Below are positions 1 to 8,741 of a DNA stretch of 64,000 nucleotides, piece by piece (position 1 is the first letter of the stretch; every line of letters begins with the position of its first letter). The position numbers and the translations under genes were made by a program. The notes under the pieces are model-generated. The model did no database searches. It was not told the origin of the DNA and saw only the letters and a list, made by a program, of their open reading frames with translations. Location of the stretch: positions 62,001 to 126,000 of the forward strand of contig NZ_JASLGE010000020.1 of assembly GCF_030150285.1 (NCBI RefSeq), written 5' to 3'. Origin of the DNA: Pseudomonas sp. Its GTDB lineage: Bacteria > Pseudomonadota > Gammaproteobacteria > Pseudomonadales > Pseudomonadaceae.

Positions 1-381
1 CTGGAGCCGACTGCGACCAAAATCTTCCAGATCTGGATTATCCCCAATCAGGAAGGCGACGCACCTTCCTGGGGAGCAAAGCCGTTTCCCCAGGGGCAGC
101 GCGAAGGCTTTGTGACCTTGGCCAGCGGTAAGGACGGTGACAACGAAAGCCTGCGCATTCGCGCCGATGCCCGGCTGGTTGCGGCTAACCTGAAGGCCGG
201 AGAAACCGCCGAATACCTGCTGGACAGCGGTCGCCGCGCTTATCTGGTGCCCGCCACCGGCACCATTGAGGTCAATGGCCTGCGCGCTGAAGCCCGAGAC
301 GGGGTCGCTGTCGTCGATGAGCGTGTGTTGCGTGTCACAGCGCTGCACGACAGCGAAATCGTACTGGTCGACATCGCCTAG
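1..381 (+). CDS. Pirin family protein, C-terminal part (5' end outside window)
   Basis: The open frame runs in from the left edge and ends at a TAG at 379-381, giving about 126 residues. They read as the second cupin half of a bacterial pirin of the YhaK/YhhW type: an early FQIWIIP strand, a PSWGAKPFPQ segment, then a beta-rich stretch with the LKAGET and YLVPATG turns typical of these bicupins. Pirins are small cytoplasmic metal-binding cupins, some with quercetinase activity; the substrate here cannot be told. The metal-binding histidines lie in the N-terminal half, which is missing because of the window edge. The gene converges on the punC-like transporter, with only 19 bp between the stop codons. 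Confidence 0.8.
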   Translation: MEPTATKIFQIWIIPNQEGDAPSWGAKPFPQGQREGFVTLASGKDGDNESLRIRADARLVAANLKAGETAEYLLDSGRRAYLVPATGTIEVNGLRAEARDGVAVVDERVLRVTALHDSEIVLVDIA

Positions 382-400
382 AAGCGGCTACAGCGTGCAG

Positions 401-1582
401 TTACGACGTCGCAAGAGCAGGTGCCGGTCGCTTGCGACGTTGAATCCAGTACCCGAGCATGGCAATAGGAGCGGTGGCCAGCATCGTCTGTACGGTAATC
501 TCCAGCGGATGGCTGATCATGCTCGACACCAGAATGCTCGACACAAAGCACAAGCCCAGTTGCAAGGTATTTTGCAGCGCGGCGGCCTTGCCTGAGTGCT
601 GTGAAAACGGCACCAGCGCGTTGGCCACCACAATGGGGTAACTCGCGCCGTTAACCAGCGCCATCAGGCAAAACGGAATCAGCAGCGTGGCCAGCGTTGG
701 CTCAGTCTGAGTTGCCACTGCGTACAGCCCCGCCATGCTTGCGCAGTACGCCACCAGTAACCACGGCAACAGCGTACGGCCCTGTATGCGCTGCAGCGCC
801 CATCGGCAACTGTAACCGCCCACCAGAAAAGCCAGGGTCGGAAAGGCGTAGCTCAAACCAATATCACTCGGGCTGTAACCCATGTCACCGAGGATAAATG
901 GCGAGGCGGTCAACCACGCGAAGAAACTGGCCGAACAGGCGGCAAAGATCATCACGTTACCGCTGAACACCGGTGTGCGCAGGATGTGCCAGTAACTGAT
1001 GTGCGGTGCCTGCTGGCGATCCGCAGTGCGGCGTTGCTCCTTGAGCAGCAACGTCGGCACAATCAACAGCACCCCCAGCCCCAACAGCACGCCAAAAATC
1101 GCCTGCCAGCCCCAGTGATTCAACATGGCAGCCCCCAACAATGGTGCCAGCGCAGGTGACAGGCCCATTAGTGGCATGATCCCGGCGAACACGCGATTGG
1201 CCTTGTCGGCGGGGTAACGATCAATCACCAGCGCTTGCCAAGTCACCGCTGCCGCACAAATGCCGACCGCCTGCACAAACCGCAGGCTCAACAGCCCTAC
1301 CGTGTTATTGACCCACAGCATGCCCAGGCAACCCAGCACAAACAAAAACAACCCGGCCAGCAGCACTGGCTTGCGCCCCAAGCGATCCGAGAGTGGCCCC
1401 CAGAGCAATTGACCAAAGGCAAAACCGGCCAGGAAAATACTCAGGCTGGCCCCCACAGCGCCGGCAGACAACTGCAGGTCGGCGCGTAGCGTATCAAAGG
1501 CGGGCAGGTACATATCCATAGCCAGGTAGCCCAACATGCTGAGCCCGGCCAAGTAGCAGGTAAAACCGAAAGAGTTCTTCAT
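401..1582 (-). CDS. punC: MFS transporter, Bcr/CflA family, PunC-like purine nucleoside transporter
   Basis: A 393-residue protein with about 12 hydrophobic segments and the MFS loop motif GPLSDRLGRKPV near residues 60-72. The recalled E. coli PunC (YdhC) sequence matches along the whole length, including AGLSMLGYLAMDMYLPAF at the N-terminus, RFVQAVGICAAAVTWQALV in helix 4 and a LQNTLQLGLCF segment near the C-terminus. PunC imports purine nucleosides at the inner membrane under control of PunR. The divergent neighbour here is a PunR homologue, which supports the assignment. The family also contains drug-efflux members such as Bcr, so the substrate remains inferred from orthology and synteny. 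Confidence 0.85.
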   Translation of the reverse strand: MKNSFGFTCYLAGLSMLGYLAMDMYLPAFDTLRADLQLSAGAVGASLSIFLAGFAFGQLLWGPLSDRLGRKPVLLAGLFLFVLGCLGMLWVNNTVGLLSLRFVQAVGICAAAVTWQALVIDRYPADKANRVFAGIMPLMGLSPALAPLLGAAMLNHWGWQAIFGVLLGLGVLLIVPTLLLKEQRRTADRQQAPHISYWHILRTPVFSGNVMIFAACSASFFAWLTASPFILGDMGYSPSDIGLSYAFPTLAFLVGGYSCRWALQRIQGRTLLPWLLVAYCASMAGLYAVATQTEPTLATLLIPFCLMALVNGASYPIVVANALVPFSQHSGKAAALQNTLQLGLCFVSSILVSSMISHPLEITVQTMLATAPIAMLGYWIQRRKRPAPALATS

Positions 1583-1620
1583 GGAGCCCCAAAAAACTTG
1601 CCATCAAACAATTTGTTGAC

Positions 1621-1675
1621 TGGCGGCTATTATCCGCCTGATGATTTCGTTGTGAAGCGATAATAATTGCCGCCA
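1621..1675. promoter_or_regulatory. Inverted repeat between punC and punR, likely PunR operator
   Basis: In the 118-bp divergent intergenic region TGGCGGC (1621-1627) with ATTATC (1629-1634) is mirrored by GATAAT (1659-1664) and GCCGCCA (1669-1675). Three extra bases sit in the right arm. LysR regulators commonly bind such interrupted dyads upstream of a divergent target. That PunR binds here is inference. Confidence 0.55.
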
Positions 1676-1700
1676 AGCATCAATTTTTTTGAAGGTAGCT

Positions 1701-2633
1701 ATGTGGTCTGAATACTCGCTGGATGTAATCGATGCTGTGGCCCGCCATGGCAGTTTCACTGGGGCCGCCCAGGAACTGCACCGCGTCCCGTCGGCCATCA
1801 GCTACACCGTGCGTCAGCTGGAACAATGGCTCGCCGTGCCACTGTTCGTACGCCGCCACCGGGATGTCGAACTCACACCGGCGGGCCATATGTTTATCAA
1901 AGAAGCCCGGGATGTGATGAAAAAGATGCTGGGCACCCGCCGCCTCTGCCAGCAAGTGGCCAATGGCTGGAGCGGCCAGTTGCGCGTTGGCGTCGACGCC
2001 ATCGTCAAGCACCCGCGCTGCCGGCAAATGGTGACCGATTTCTACCGGCACTTTCCCGACGTCGAGTTACTGGTGCACTACGAGGTGTACAACGGCGTGT
2101 GGGATGCGTTGGTCGACGGGCGCACTGACATGGTCATCGGCGCAACGCGGGCTGTACCGGTCACGGGCAGTTTTGCTTTTCGCGATATGGGTTCGTTGCA
2201 CTGGTTGTGCGTGGCCAGCCCTCGTCACCCGCTGGCTGTATTGCAGGGGCTGCTCAACGATGACCAAATGCGCCCCTACCCTTCGCTGTGCATGGATGAC
2301 ACCTCGCGCAGCTTGCCCAAGCGCGACACCTGGACCCTGGACAACCAGCGCCGCATGATGGTGCCGGACTGGTCTACCGGCCTGGCGTGCCTGAGTGACG
2401 GGCTTTGCGTCGGCATGGTGCCTGCGCACCTGGCCCACCCTCTGATAGAACAGGGGCAATTGACCGCGCTGCGTCTGCAACGCCCGTTCCCGGCCAGCCC
2501 TTCCTGCATTGCCTGGGCCCAGAACCATCACTCACCGGCCATGAGCTGGTTGCTGGATTACTTGGGAGACACCGCGACCTTAAGCCTGGAGTGGCTCAAC
2601 GACGCGCCGGATGAGAGGGTGGCCCAAGGGTAG
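1701..2633 (+). CDS. punR: LysR-type transcriptional regulator, PunR-like
   Basis: A 310-residue LysR regulator. The winged HTH occupies residues 1-60 (MWSEYSLDVIDAVARHGSFT through LEQWLAVPLFVRRHRD), followed by a periplasmic-binding-protein-like effector domain. It agrees closely with recalled E. coli PunR (YdhB), for example FYRHFPDVELLV, FNGVWDAL-like, and LPKRDTWTLDNQRR. ATG 1701 is chosen because GAAGG lies 6 bp upstream and the protein then begins MWSEYSL as in E. coli; a TTG at 1689 is in frame but less likely. PunR activates punC in response to purines such as adenosine in E. coli; the divergent layout is conserved here. Confidence 0.85.
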   Translation: MWSEYSLDVIDAVARHGSFTGAAQELHRVPSAISYTVRQLEQWLAVPLFVRRHRDVELTPAGHMFIKEARDVMKKMLGTRRLCQQVANGWSGQLRVGVDAIVKHPRCRQMVTDFYRHFPDVELLVHYEVYNGVWDALVDGRTDMVIGATRAVPVTGSFAFRDMGSLHWLCVASPRHPLAVLQGLLNDDQMRPYPSLCMDDTSRSLPKRDTWTLDNQRRMMVPDWSTGLACLSDGLCVGMVPAHLAHPLIEQGQLTALRLQRPFPASPSCIAWAQNHHSPAMSWLLDYLGDTATLSLEWLNDAPDERVAQG

Positions 2634-2688
2634 TGGCTTGCATTCCATTTAACGGCAACTGACCAATCCCTGTGCCTTTGCGGTCAAC

Positions 2689-3717
2689 TCAGGCTTGGGC
2701 AACCGCCGCTCGACGCTTCTGACGCTGCGACTCCAGCCAGATCACCAGGGCCAGCAAACCAGCGCCGGCGATCAGCAAGCTGAGCAGCCAGCCCAGGGTT
2801 TCGGCCAGTTGGGTGAAGAACAGGGTGTACAACTGGATGATCAAAAACGTTATGCCATACCCCACTAACATGCCGAACCGCTGACGCAGCCCTACCGCTA
2901 ACACACTGAGGCTAACCAGCGCCCAAAGCCCGTTGAATATCAGCAGCTCACCTTCCTCGGCAAAATGCCACGGCCCGTCGATCAAATCGTAACTGCCAAA
3001 CAGAGACAACAGCCACAAGGACATTTCGCCGACAAACAGACCACAGGAAATCCACACCTTGGCAAACCCACTGTAGCGGGCAAGCAACCCGGCCTCACAG
3101 CGCAGATGCAACGCCCCCGCGGCCACCAGCACCGCCGCAGCAGCGAGAAACCGTAACGGATAGTTCATGCCAAACCAGTAGGCACCCCAGCCGGACACAT
3201 AGCCGCTGCGACCACCAAACCAGACAAAAAACAAGACACTGCACAACGTCAGCAGGTACACATTGCCCAAGGCATAGCTAAGCACCAGCAGGACCAGGAG
3301 ATCGATCAGCAGCAGCGCCGGCCAGTTGCCAGAGCCGTCCGAATAGATCATCCCCAGCACAAAACTCACGCCGATCAGGGCAAAGCCGCCGAGCAGTTCG
3401 GCGGTGCTGCCCAGCATCCTCAAGCCCTTCTCGGGCAACCAGCGCCCAACGACGAACAGGCCCAAGGTCAGCACTGACAAGCTGAGCGCCAATTTTGGCA
3501 GGGTGAACGTCATGTACTCACGTAAAAACAACAGCAGACCGGCCGCCAGGCTGATGGCACCGAACGTCAGAAACCAGCGCCCGAGTGAGCGCCAGTCCCA
3601 TTGGGTCAAGGGGTACCGTTCACCAATACGGTTGTGGGTGACGGCATCGATCTGCCCCTCGCGAAGCCATTGATCAAGGACATCGTGGATCTGTCGATTG
3701 CGGCGACCCGGGCTCAT
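2689..3717 (-). CDS. DUF4401-family multi-pass membrane protein
   Basis: A 342-residue protein with a short soluble head (about residues 1-40, with the phrase HDVLDQWLREGQID) followed by roughly ten hydrophobic helices. The pattern fits DUF4401, a family of unknown function normally encoded beside a DUF2157 protein. Its ATG overlaps the stop of the upstream DUF2157 gene by four bases (3714-3717), so the two are translationally coupled and probably act together in the inner membrane. The GDYXXLXYXX gene that often completes this cluster elsewhere is not seen here. Biochemical role unknown. Confidence 0.75.
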   Translation of the reverse strand: MSPGRRNRQIHDVLDQWLREGQIDAVTHNRIGERYPLTQWDWRSLGRWFLTFGAISLAAGLLLFLREYMTFTLPKLALSLSVLTLGLFVVGRWLPEKGLRMLGSTAELLGGFALIGVSFVLGMIYSDGSGNWPALLLIDLLVLLVLSYALGNVYLLTLCSVLFFVWFGGRSGYVSGWGAYWFGMNYPLRFLAAAAVLVAAGALHLRCEAGLLARYSGFAKVWISCGLFVGEMSLWLLSLFGSYDLIDGPWHFAEEGELLIFNGLWALVSLSVLAVGLRQRFGMLVGYGITFLIIQLYTLFFTQLAETLGWLLSLLIAGAGLLALVIWLESQRQKRRAAVAQA

Positions 3718-4706
3718 GGCCGATCCTCCTTGGCACGTAGCGCCGCGTACTCAAACAACCAGCCCAACACAATACCCGCCACACCGGCCACCGCGAAAAA
3801 AGCCGCGACACTCAGGCGATCCCAGGCGTATTCGTAAAAACGCGTATAAAGGTCGATGCTCAGAAACACGACGCCAAACCCGGTGAAGCTGGGGTGTTTG
3901 AAACGAGCCCCGATGATCAACTGGCTGATGGCCCCGACGGTGAATAGCACGATCGCGAGCCCCGATGGGGACGCGCTGTAAGCGTCAAGGCTGAGAAACC
4001 ACAGCGAGCAGTTGAAATAGAGCAGCCCGAAAATCACATACAAACGCCCGAAACCGCTGAAGTGGCGGAGCGGCTTTTCTTCCGCCTGTTGGTGCCAAAG
4101 CCCCAGAAGCGCTGCCAAGCCGGCAATCACTGCCATGGCTCGCGGGTCCTGGATATCGAACACATATGACCCGCCACCGTCATAACTCTCCCAGGAGCCA
4201 AGGCCGTGAAAGGTACACAGCAGCCCTAGAAACAATGGCCAGCGCAGGTGATAACGATAGGCTGTGGCCACACTCAGCAAGGCAGTGACCAGCAGTGCCA
4301 AAGGGGGGCTATCAAACGGGACCTCGTCGGAGCCCATGCCACTGAGTAACAGACTGCCACCGATCATCATCAGGCCGATGGTCAAAATGGCCACACCCGC
4401 CACCGGCATACGCCCGGCTGGATCACGCGCCAGGCGTACACCCACCCACCACAATGCCCCACCGGCGGTAAAAAACAGCACAACGCCAAGGGCGGCCGAT
4501 TCGCTGAGATAACTCACACCCCCCAGGATTGCCATACCCATCAGTAACACTGCGCCGATACCCAGCCAATGCAACACCGTGGATAACAGTTGGTTGGGAC
4601 GTTGATAAGGCGCGCTCAGCCGCTCCTGTGTGTGCGGGTCGATCAAACCTTGGTGCTGCCAGGCAGCAATGTCGTTAAGCATTAGCTGCTGTGTGGTTTT
4701 TGTCAT
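3714..4706 (-). CDS. DUF2157-family membrane protein
   Basis: About 330 residues. A short N-terminal soluble domain (MTKTTQQLMLNDIAAW, then GLIDPHTQERL) matches the DUF2157 pattern, in which a helical head precedes about ten transmembrane segments. ATG 4706 is preferred because the protein then begins at the conserved head; an upstream in-frame ATG at 4784 would add 26 atypical residues. No clear Shine-Dalgarno is seen before 4706, so the start is uncertain. It overlaps the DUF4401 gene by four bases and forms a two-gene operon with it. Function unknown; membrane location is clear from composition. Confidence 0.75.
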   Translation of the reverse strand: MTKTTQQLMLNDIAAWQHQGLIDPHTQERLSAPYQRPNQLLSTVLHWLGIGAVLLMGMAILGGVSYLSESAALGVVLFFTAGGALWWVGVRLARDPAGRMPVAGVAILTIGLMMIGGSLLLSGMGSDEVPFDSPPLALLVTALLSVATAYRYHLRWPLFLGLLCTFHGLGSWESYDGGGSYVFDIQDPRAMAVIAGLAALLGLWHQQAEEKPLRHFSGFGRLYVIFGLLYFNCSLWFLSLDAYSASPSGLAIVLFTVGAISQLIIGARFKHPSFTGFGVVFLSIDLYTRFYEYAWDRLSVAAFFAVAGVAGIVLGWLFEYAALRAKEDRP

Positions 4707-5489
4707 GGGTTTCAGGCACCACGCTGTTGTTTGGATGATGGGTGTGGAGCATAGACGTAAACACATAGGCATCCCGTCTTGCATAACTCATTCGGTTGCC
4801 ACCAATGCGTCAGCAGTTCCTGAACTTGACTGCCCATTGCTTGGGCGGGCGGCTGGTTTCGGGGGTTGTGGTGCAGGGCTTCTTGGCCAATTAAGGCAAC
4901 CTGCTGAGCCAGAACTCAATCTGCTCGAACACCTGCGCAGCCAAGCGGCACAGGTGTTCAGTATTGAGTTGACTGAGGATGGTGGTAAGCGTCCTGGGGC
5001 TGACTTTGACTGATCTTCATCTCGATATCTGTCAGCTATGTCCTCAAAAGCAGACGGACTGCTCCGTTTCATCCAAGTCGCTATCAGAAAAGTCCGATGA
5101 TCAGCGCCTGAAGCCGCTCGGAACTGAATTGCATTTGGGTGCCATGTCGACTGCTGGGTGCGGTAAAACTTGCCTTGAGTCAGTCTGCGAGCCACCAGTC
5201 AAACGCCCAATCCATCATGTGGCTGTTGCAGCCCTCACAAGGACAAGTCGTGATAGAGGGCGCGACGGGTAGATAAGTGCCGTGCCTATTGATTCGGCGT
5301 AGCGCTCAAACTCGGCGGGCTCTAATACCTTCGGCTTTCGTTGGAATGTGTTACGGGACACAGAAAAACACCCACAACGGGGCTTTATTTTTATCCTGAG
5401 AACGACTCGCGTTTTGACGACATCCTTTTCACACCACTTTCACATCGAAGCCCTTACATTGGATCCACTCCTTTAGTGAAATCCCATTT
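4707..5489. other. Non-coding stretch with decayed coding remnants
   Basis: No intact gene is visible in about 780 bp. On the minus strand, short runs of plausible protein appear in different frames: about 45 residues including RNTFQRKPKVLEPAEF between roughly 5240 and 5370, then in another frame CEGCNSHMMDWAFDWWLAD near 5190-5250. Frame switches and stops separate them, which is what a degraded gene looks like. The original function is not recognised. Confidence 0.35.
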
Positions 5490-5519
5490 GGCCTGCCTCC
5501 CCAGCAGGCCATTTTTTTT
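5490..5519 (+). terminator. Rho-independent terminator
   Basis: Stem GGCCTGC (5490-5496) pairs with GCAGGCC (5504-5510) around a 7-nt loop, followed by a run of eight T (5512-5519). The T-run is on the + strand, so it best ends rightward transcription, although the neighbouring intact gene (5539-6054) ends here on the minus strand. It may belong to the decayed locus to the left. Confidence 0.7.
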
Positions 5520-5538
5520 GGGTGCGACGCGGCGGTGT

Positions 5539-6054
5539 TCAGTCTTCAAGCGCCTTGGCCGGCTTGGCGTTTTTACCGGGTGCGGCCGCTTTGCCTGGTG
5601 TTGCGGCCACTGCAGGCTCGGCCTGCTTTTCGGCCGCAGGCAGCGCGTCGATGGTTTTGAACAGCGCTTGCACGTCGACTTCACCCTCGCCTTCGAACTT
5701 CTTCTCGCCATCTTTGCCGATCAGAATCACTTTGGCCTTGTCAATGATCATTCCCGGCTTGAGCCCGCGAATCAGCGACATCGTGCCCTGCGTTTCCAGC
5801 GCTTCGTTGTCCCGTTTGCCAGCAATTCCAACAATCGTATAAAGCACCATATTGCGCTCGCTGAAGCCCTGTTTGTTGGCCGGTTCTTCCAGCGCTTTCT
5901 TCAGCGCCACCAGCGTCGGGTCAGCGTCTTCGCGGGCAACAATCACCAAGGGACGAAACTTTCCGCGGTCCTGTTCCAGCGGGCTTTTGACTTCTATTGC
6001 CTGCGCGGTGCCAGCGATCAATACAGTGGCGAGCATCAATAAACGGACAAACAT
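5539..6054 (-). CDS. DUF4174-family exported protein
   Basis: A 171-residue protein starting MFVRLLMLATVLIAGTAQA, a clear Sec signal peptide with likely cleavage after AQA (residues 17-19). The start at 6054 is fixed by an AAGGAGG ribosome site 6 bp upstream. The mature part (RPLVIVAREDADPTLVAL, later KVILIGKDGEKKFEGEG) follows the thioredoxin-like DUF4174 pattern, with a predicted periplasmic location. No CXXC motif is present, so no redox activity is implied. The last 30 residues are a low-complexity Ala/Pro/Lys tail, unusual for the family and probably disordered. It is a single gene. Confidence 0.7.
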   Translation of the reverse strand: MFVRLLMLATVLIAGTAQAIEVKSPLEQDRGKFRPLVIVAREDADPTLVALKKALEEPANKQGFSERNMVLYTIVGIAGKRDNEALETQGTMSLIRGLKPGMIIDKAKVILIGKDGEKKFEGEGEVDVQALFKTIDALPAAEKQAEPAVAATPGKAAAPGKNAKPAKALED

Positions 6055-6254
6055 CCAGACCTCCTTATCATTATCGGGCCGGATCCGTGAACGTAACGCT
6101 AATACCTTGAAACACTTCAGGTTTAGCTTGCCATTCTGAAGCCTTGGCCAAGAGGCCATCACGCAACCGGGTACCCGGACTTTGCCTTTCGCGTTTATTT
6201 TTTGCAACCATCACCCCGCTGCCGGCCTGCAGGTAAGCCGGCACACGGTAACGC

Positions 6255-6836
6255 TCACTTGAGCGCCAGGTTCTTTTTCGCCCGGTAATGGCGCGCAACA
6301 GCCACGACCACCATCAGCGCAACCACGACCACCACAATCGGCAAGCGATAGGGTTTGAGGTCGCCCAATATGCCCTCCAGAAACTCCCCGACCCAATACC
6401 CGGCACTGGCAAACAGCGTGGCCCACACCACGGCTCCGGCAAAATTGATGCACGTAAATTTCAAAGGCGAAACCTTGCACGCCCCTATCACCATCGGCCC
6501 GACCAGCCGCATGCCATACAAAAACCGTACAGAGAAAATCGACACCGTGGGGTATTGATTAATCAACCCGGTGACACGATCGATAGTGGCTTGTTGCTTG
6601 TGCAAACGCGGCAATAACCGAGCACCGAAGTAGCGACCGATCCAGAACAGTAACTGGTCCCCGAACATCCCCGCCAGGCTGGCATAGCCGATCACGGGCA
6701 ACAGCTTCAGCACATGCTGATGAGCCGCCATCCCGCCCAGAATCAGAATGGTTTCACCTTCCAGCAAACACCCGATAAAAATGGCCAGATAGCCATAGGT
6801 GGCCAGCAAGTGGTTGACATCAATGTGTTCAAACAT
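6255..6836 (-). CDS. DedA family inner-membrane protein
   Basis: A 193-residue membrane protein of the DedA/VTT (SNARE-associated) family. Diagnostic features are the GYLAIFIGCLLEGE entry segment (residues 15-28), the re-entrant-loop region GGMAA, then GDQLLFWIGRYFG and, in the middle, RFLYGMRLVGPMVIGA with its conserved arginine. DedA proteins are thought to act as flippases or transporters for undecaprenyl phosphate or phospholipids; which subtype this is cannot be told. Length is typical. It follows the EamA transporter gene on the same strand after 44 bp, so co-transcription is possible. Confidence 0.85.
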   Translation of the reverse strand: MFEHIDVNHLLATYGYLAIFIGCLLEGETILILGGMAAHQHVLKLLPVIGYASLAGMFGDQLLFWIGRYFGARLLPRLHKQQATIDRVTGLINQYPTVSIFSVRFLYGMRLVGPMVIGACKVSPLKFTCINFAGAVVWATLFASAGYWVGEFLEGILGDLKPYRLPIVVVVVALMVVVAVARHYRAKKNLALK

Positions 6837-6880
6837 GGGCAGTTATTCGCTCCAAAACAAAACAAGGGGCAGGCAAACAT

Positions 6881-7927
6881 TCAGTGGCGGTGCCGGTGAT
6901 GAATGTCCGGAAAGTGCGGGTGGTTATGACGAACCGGTAAATGCACATGGGGGTGGCTGTGAGGGGCCTCACTCGATTCGCCATCGGCATGCACATGCTG
7001 GTGGTGCTCGTCATGGGTGTGGCGATGGGTATGTTCCTGGCGATGATGCTCATGGCTATGATCATGGGACTCTGTCAGATGCAACCACACGCCCACGCCC
7101 ATACACGCTGCGGCCAGCCAGAACAGCGGTGAGACCGACTCCCCCAGCACCAGAATCGAAAGAGCCGCCCCTAAAAACGGCGCTGTGGAGAAATACGCTC
7201 CGGTACGCGCCGCGCCCAGGCCGCGCAAGGCCAGCACAAACAACACCAGGCTCACACCGTACCCCAAAAAACCGATCAGCAGCGTCGGCGTCAAGATCGG
7301 CAGCGGCACCCATGTTGCCCCCAGGGTCAGCGCAATCGTGCAATTCACCAGCCCGGCGAACAGTCCTTTGGCACCGGCGATATACAGTGCGTCTGAGGCC
7401 GACACCTTGCGCGTCAGGTTGTTATCCACCGCCCAGCATAAACAAGCAAACGCCACCGCCAATGGCCCGAGCCAGGAATGCGTTTCACCCGGTACCTCCC
7501 CTGTCGGCCACGACAACACAATGCCGCCGACAATAATGGCCAGCATACCCAGCACAATCCTGCGATCAGCGTTTTCCTTGAACACCGCCCACGCCAGCAG
7601 CGCGGTCAGTACGGGTTCCAGGTTAAGCATCAACGAGGCGGTTGCCCCGCTGGTGAGCGTCAACCCGGCCATCAGCGCAACGGGCCCCAACACCCCGCCA
7701 AACACAATCGCCCCCACCAACCAGGGCCACTCCCCCGCACTCAACCCGGACGCCTTCCAGCCCCGGTCGCGGATACAGCGCACCCCTAACAGCCCCAGCC
7801 CGCTGCCCAGATACAACAGCCCGGCCAGCATCACCGGCGGAATTTCAGTCCCCAGCCACTTGGCCAACGGCGTACTGGCACCAAACAACGCCGCTGCCAC
7901 CAATGCATACAGCACACTTGTATTCAT
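6881..7927 (-). CDS. EamA/DMT-superfamily transporter with His-rich cytoplasmic tail
   Basis: About 348 residues: ten predicted transmembrane helices in two EamA repeats (for example AALFGASTPLAKWL near the start and SLVLFVLALRGLGAARTGAYF in the second repeat), then a C-terminal tail of some 65 residues with about 25 histidines in HDHSHEHH- and HTHRHTHD-type runs. EamA proteins export or import small metabolites. The tail resembles those of divalent-metal transport and chaperone proteins, so metal sensing, buffering or transport (Ni, Co, Zn) is inferred, not shown. ATG 7927 (MNTSVLYALV) is preferred over ATG 7942. The DedA gene follows on the same strand. Confidence 0.8.
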   Translation of the reverse strand: MNTSVLYALVAAALFGASTPLAKWLGTEIPPVMLAGLLYLGSGLGLLGVRCIRDRGWKASGLSAGEWPWLVGAIVFGGVLGPVALMAGLTLTSGATASLMLNLEPVLTALLAWAVFKENADRRIVLGMLAIIVGGIVLSWPTGEVPGETHSWLGPLAVAFACLCWAVDNNLTRKVSASDALYIAGAKGLFAGLVNCTIALTLGATWVPLPILTPTLLIGFLGYGVSLVLFVLALRGLGAARTGAYFSTAPFLGAALSILVLGESVSPLFWLAAACMGVGVWLHLTESHDHSHEHHRQEHTHRHTHDEHHQHVHADGESSEAPHSHPHVHLPVRHNHPHFPDIHHRHRH

Positions 7928-8208
7928 CTCGCCCACTTGCAAACCGATCCTGCAAGCAGACTAGACCAGGTGCTGTGCGAAATGCATCCCTCGTGCGCCC
8001 TACCGCCCCGAAAACCCGGGCACGCACCCTAGCTCCATGATTTTTCAAGTGTTTTGGCCAACGGCAGGATAAAAAAATATCTGCCGATAACGGCTATCCA
8101 ACTTGCCTCACGCGCGCGGGCTCTATATATTCGTCCACCTGTCACGCAGGCACCTGAGTACTTCAACCTTAAAGCACTCGCCTGAATGACGCGCAACACC
8201 GCGCTACC

Positions 8209-8295
8209 GCCCGAATGGCGAAATTGGTAGACGCATGGGACTTAAAATCCCCCGTTCGAAAGGACGTGCCGGTTCGATTCCGGCTTCGGGCACCA
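8209..8295 (+). tRNA. tRNA-Leu (anticodon TAA)
   Basis: The acceptor arm GCCCGAA (8209-8215) pairs with TTCGGGC (8285-8291), followed by discriminator A and an encoded CCA. The anticodon loop CTTAAAA gives anticodon TAA. A long variable arm and a GGTTCGATTCC T-arm are present, as expected for a class II leucine tRNA. Such genes are common integration sites, and an AT-richer accessory stretch follows. Confidence 0.95.
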
Positions 8296-8303
8296 AACAC
8301 ATC

Positions 8304-8345
8304 AAGGGCTTGCACGTGATTCGCGTGCAGGCCCTTTGTTTTTTT
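8304..8345 (+). terminator. Terminator of tRNA-Leu
   Basis: A 13-bp stem, AAGGGCTTGCACG (8304-8316) with CGTGCAGGCCCTT (8324-8336), has one or two imperfect pairs and is followed by TGTTTTTTT. It begins 9 bp after the tRNA CCA and ends its transcript. Confidence 0.85.
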
Positions 8346-8741
8346 GTTCCGCAAAAATGGACTGCCTCCCGCCGCCATAGACAATTTCCAGCCTCACAAT
8401 GAGGCGTTTTCAAAGGCTTCAGTGCTAACGCCGCCCAGATGACTGTGTCGCGGTATCGAGCAAAGGCTTGTAGTAGTTGGCAGCGAGCCAGGCTCCGCCA
8501 GGGGCACCCAGCCCCAGCAAAAGAGTCAAGACGAGACCTATATAAGCGTGTTATCAGCTATTCATTTTCAATGAGCACAACAGGGTATCTTAATATTTTT
8601 TCTCGCCAAATCGAGCAGACATAAGCGCACCGCTTGAAAATTAAGCTATAAAACAAATTGTATCTGCGTGTTTGAATGCGATTCACATTAACCTATTCGC
8701 CTACTTACGTTTAGGCTCGATCCACGACTGGGCATTTATCT
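8346..8741. other. AT-rich intergenic region after tRNA-Leu
   Basis: No convincing gene is seen in about 400 bp. Base composition becomes clearly more AT-rich than the flanks from about 8530 onwards, in line with the next gene. No second copy of the tRNA 3' end (an att site) was found in the window. Confidence 0.4.

Noticed and set aside
5341..6042. Plus-strand frame of 233 codons across the DUF4174 gene
   Set aside because: Shadow of the minus-strand gene that has a signal peptide and a strong AAGGAGG site.
8209..8295. Possible attachment site of an integrated element at tRNA-Leu
   Set aside because: No second copy of the tRNA 3' segment and no integrase gene were found in the window.
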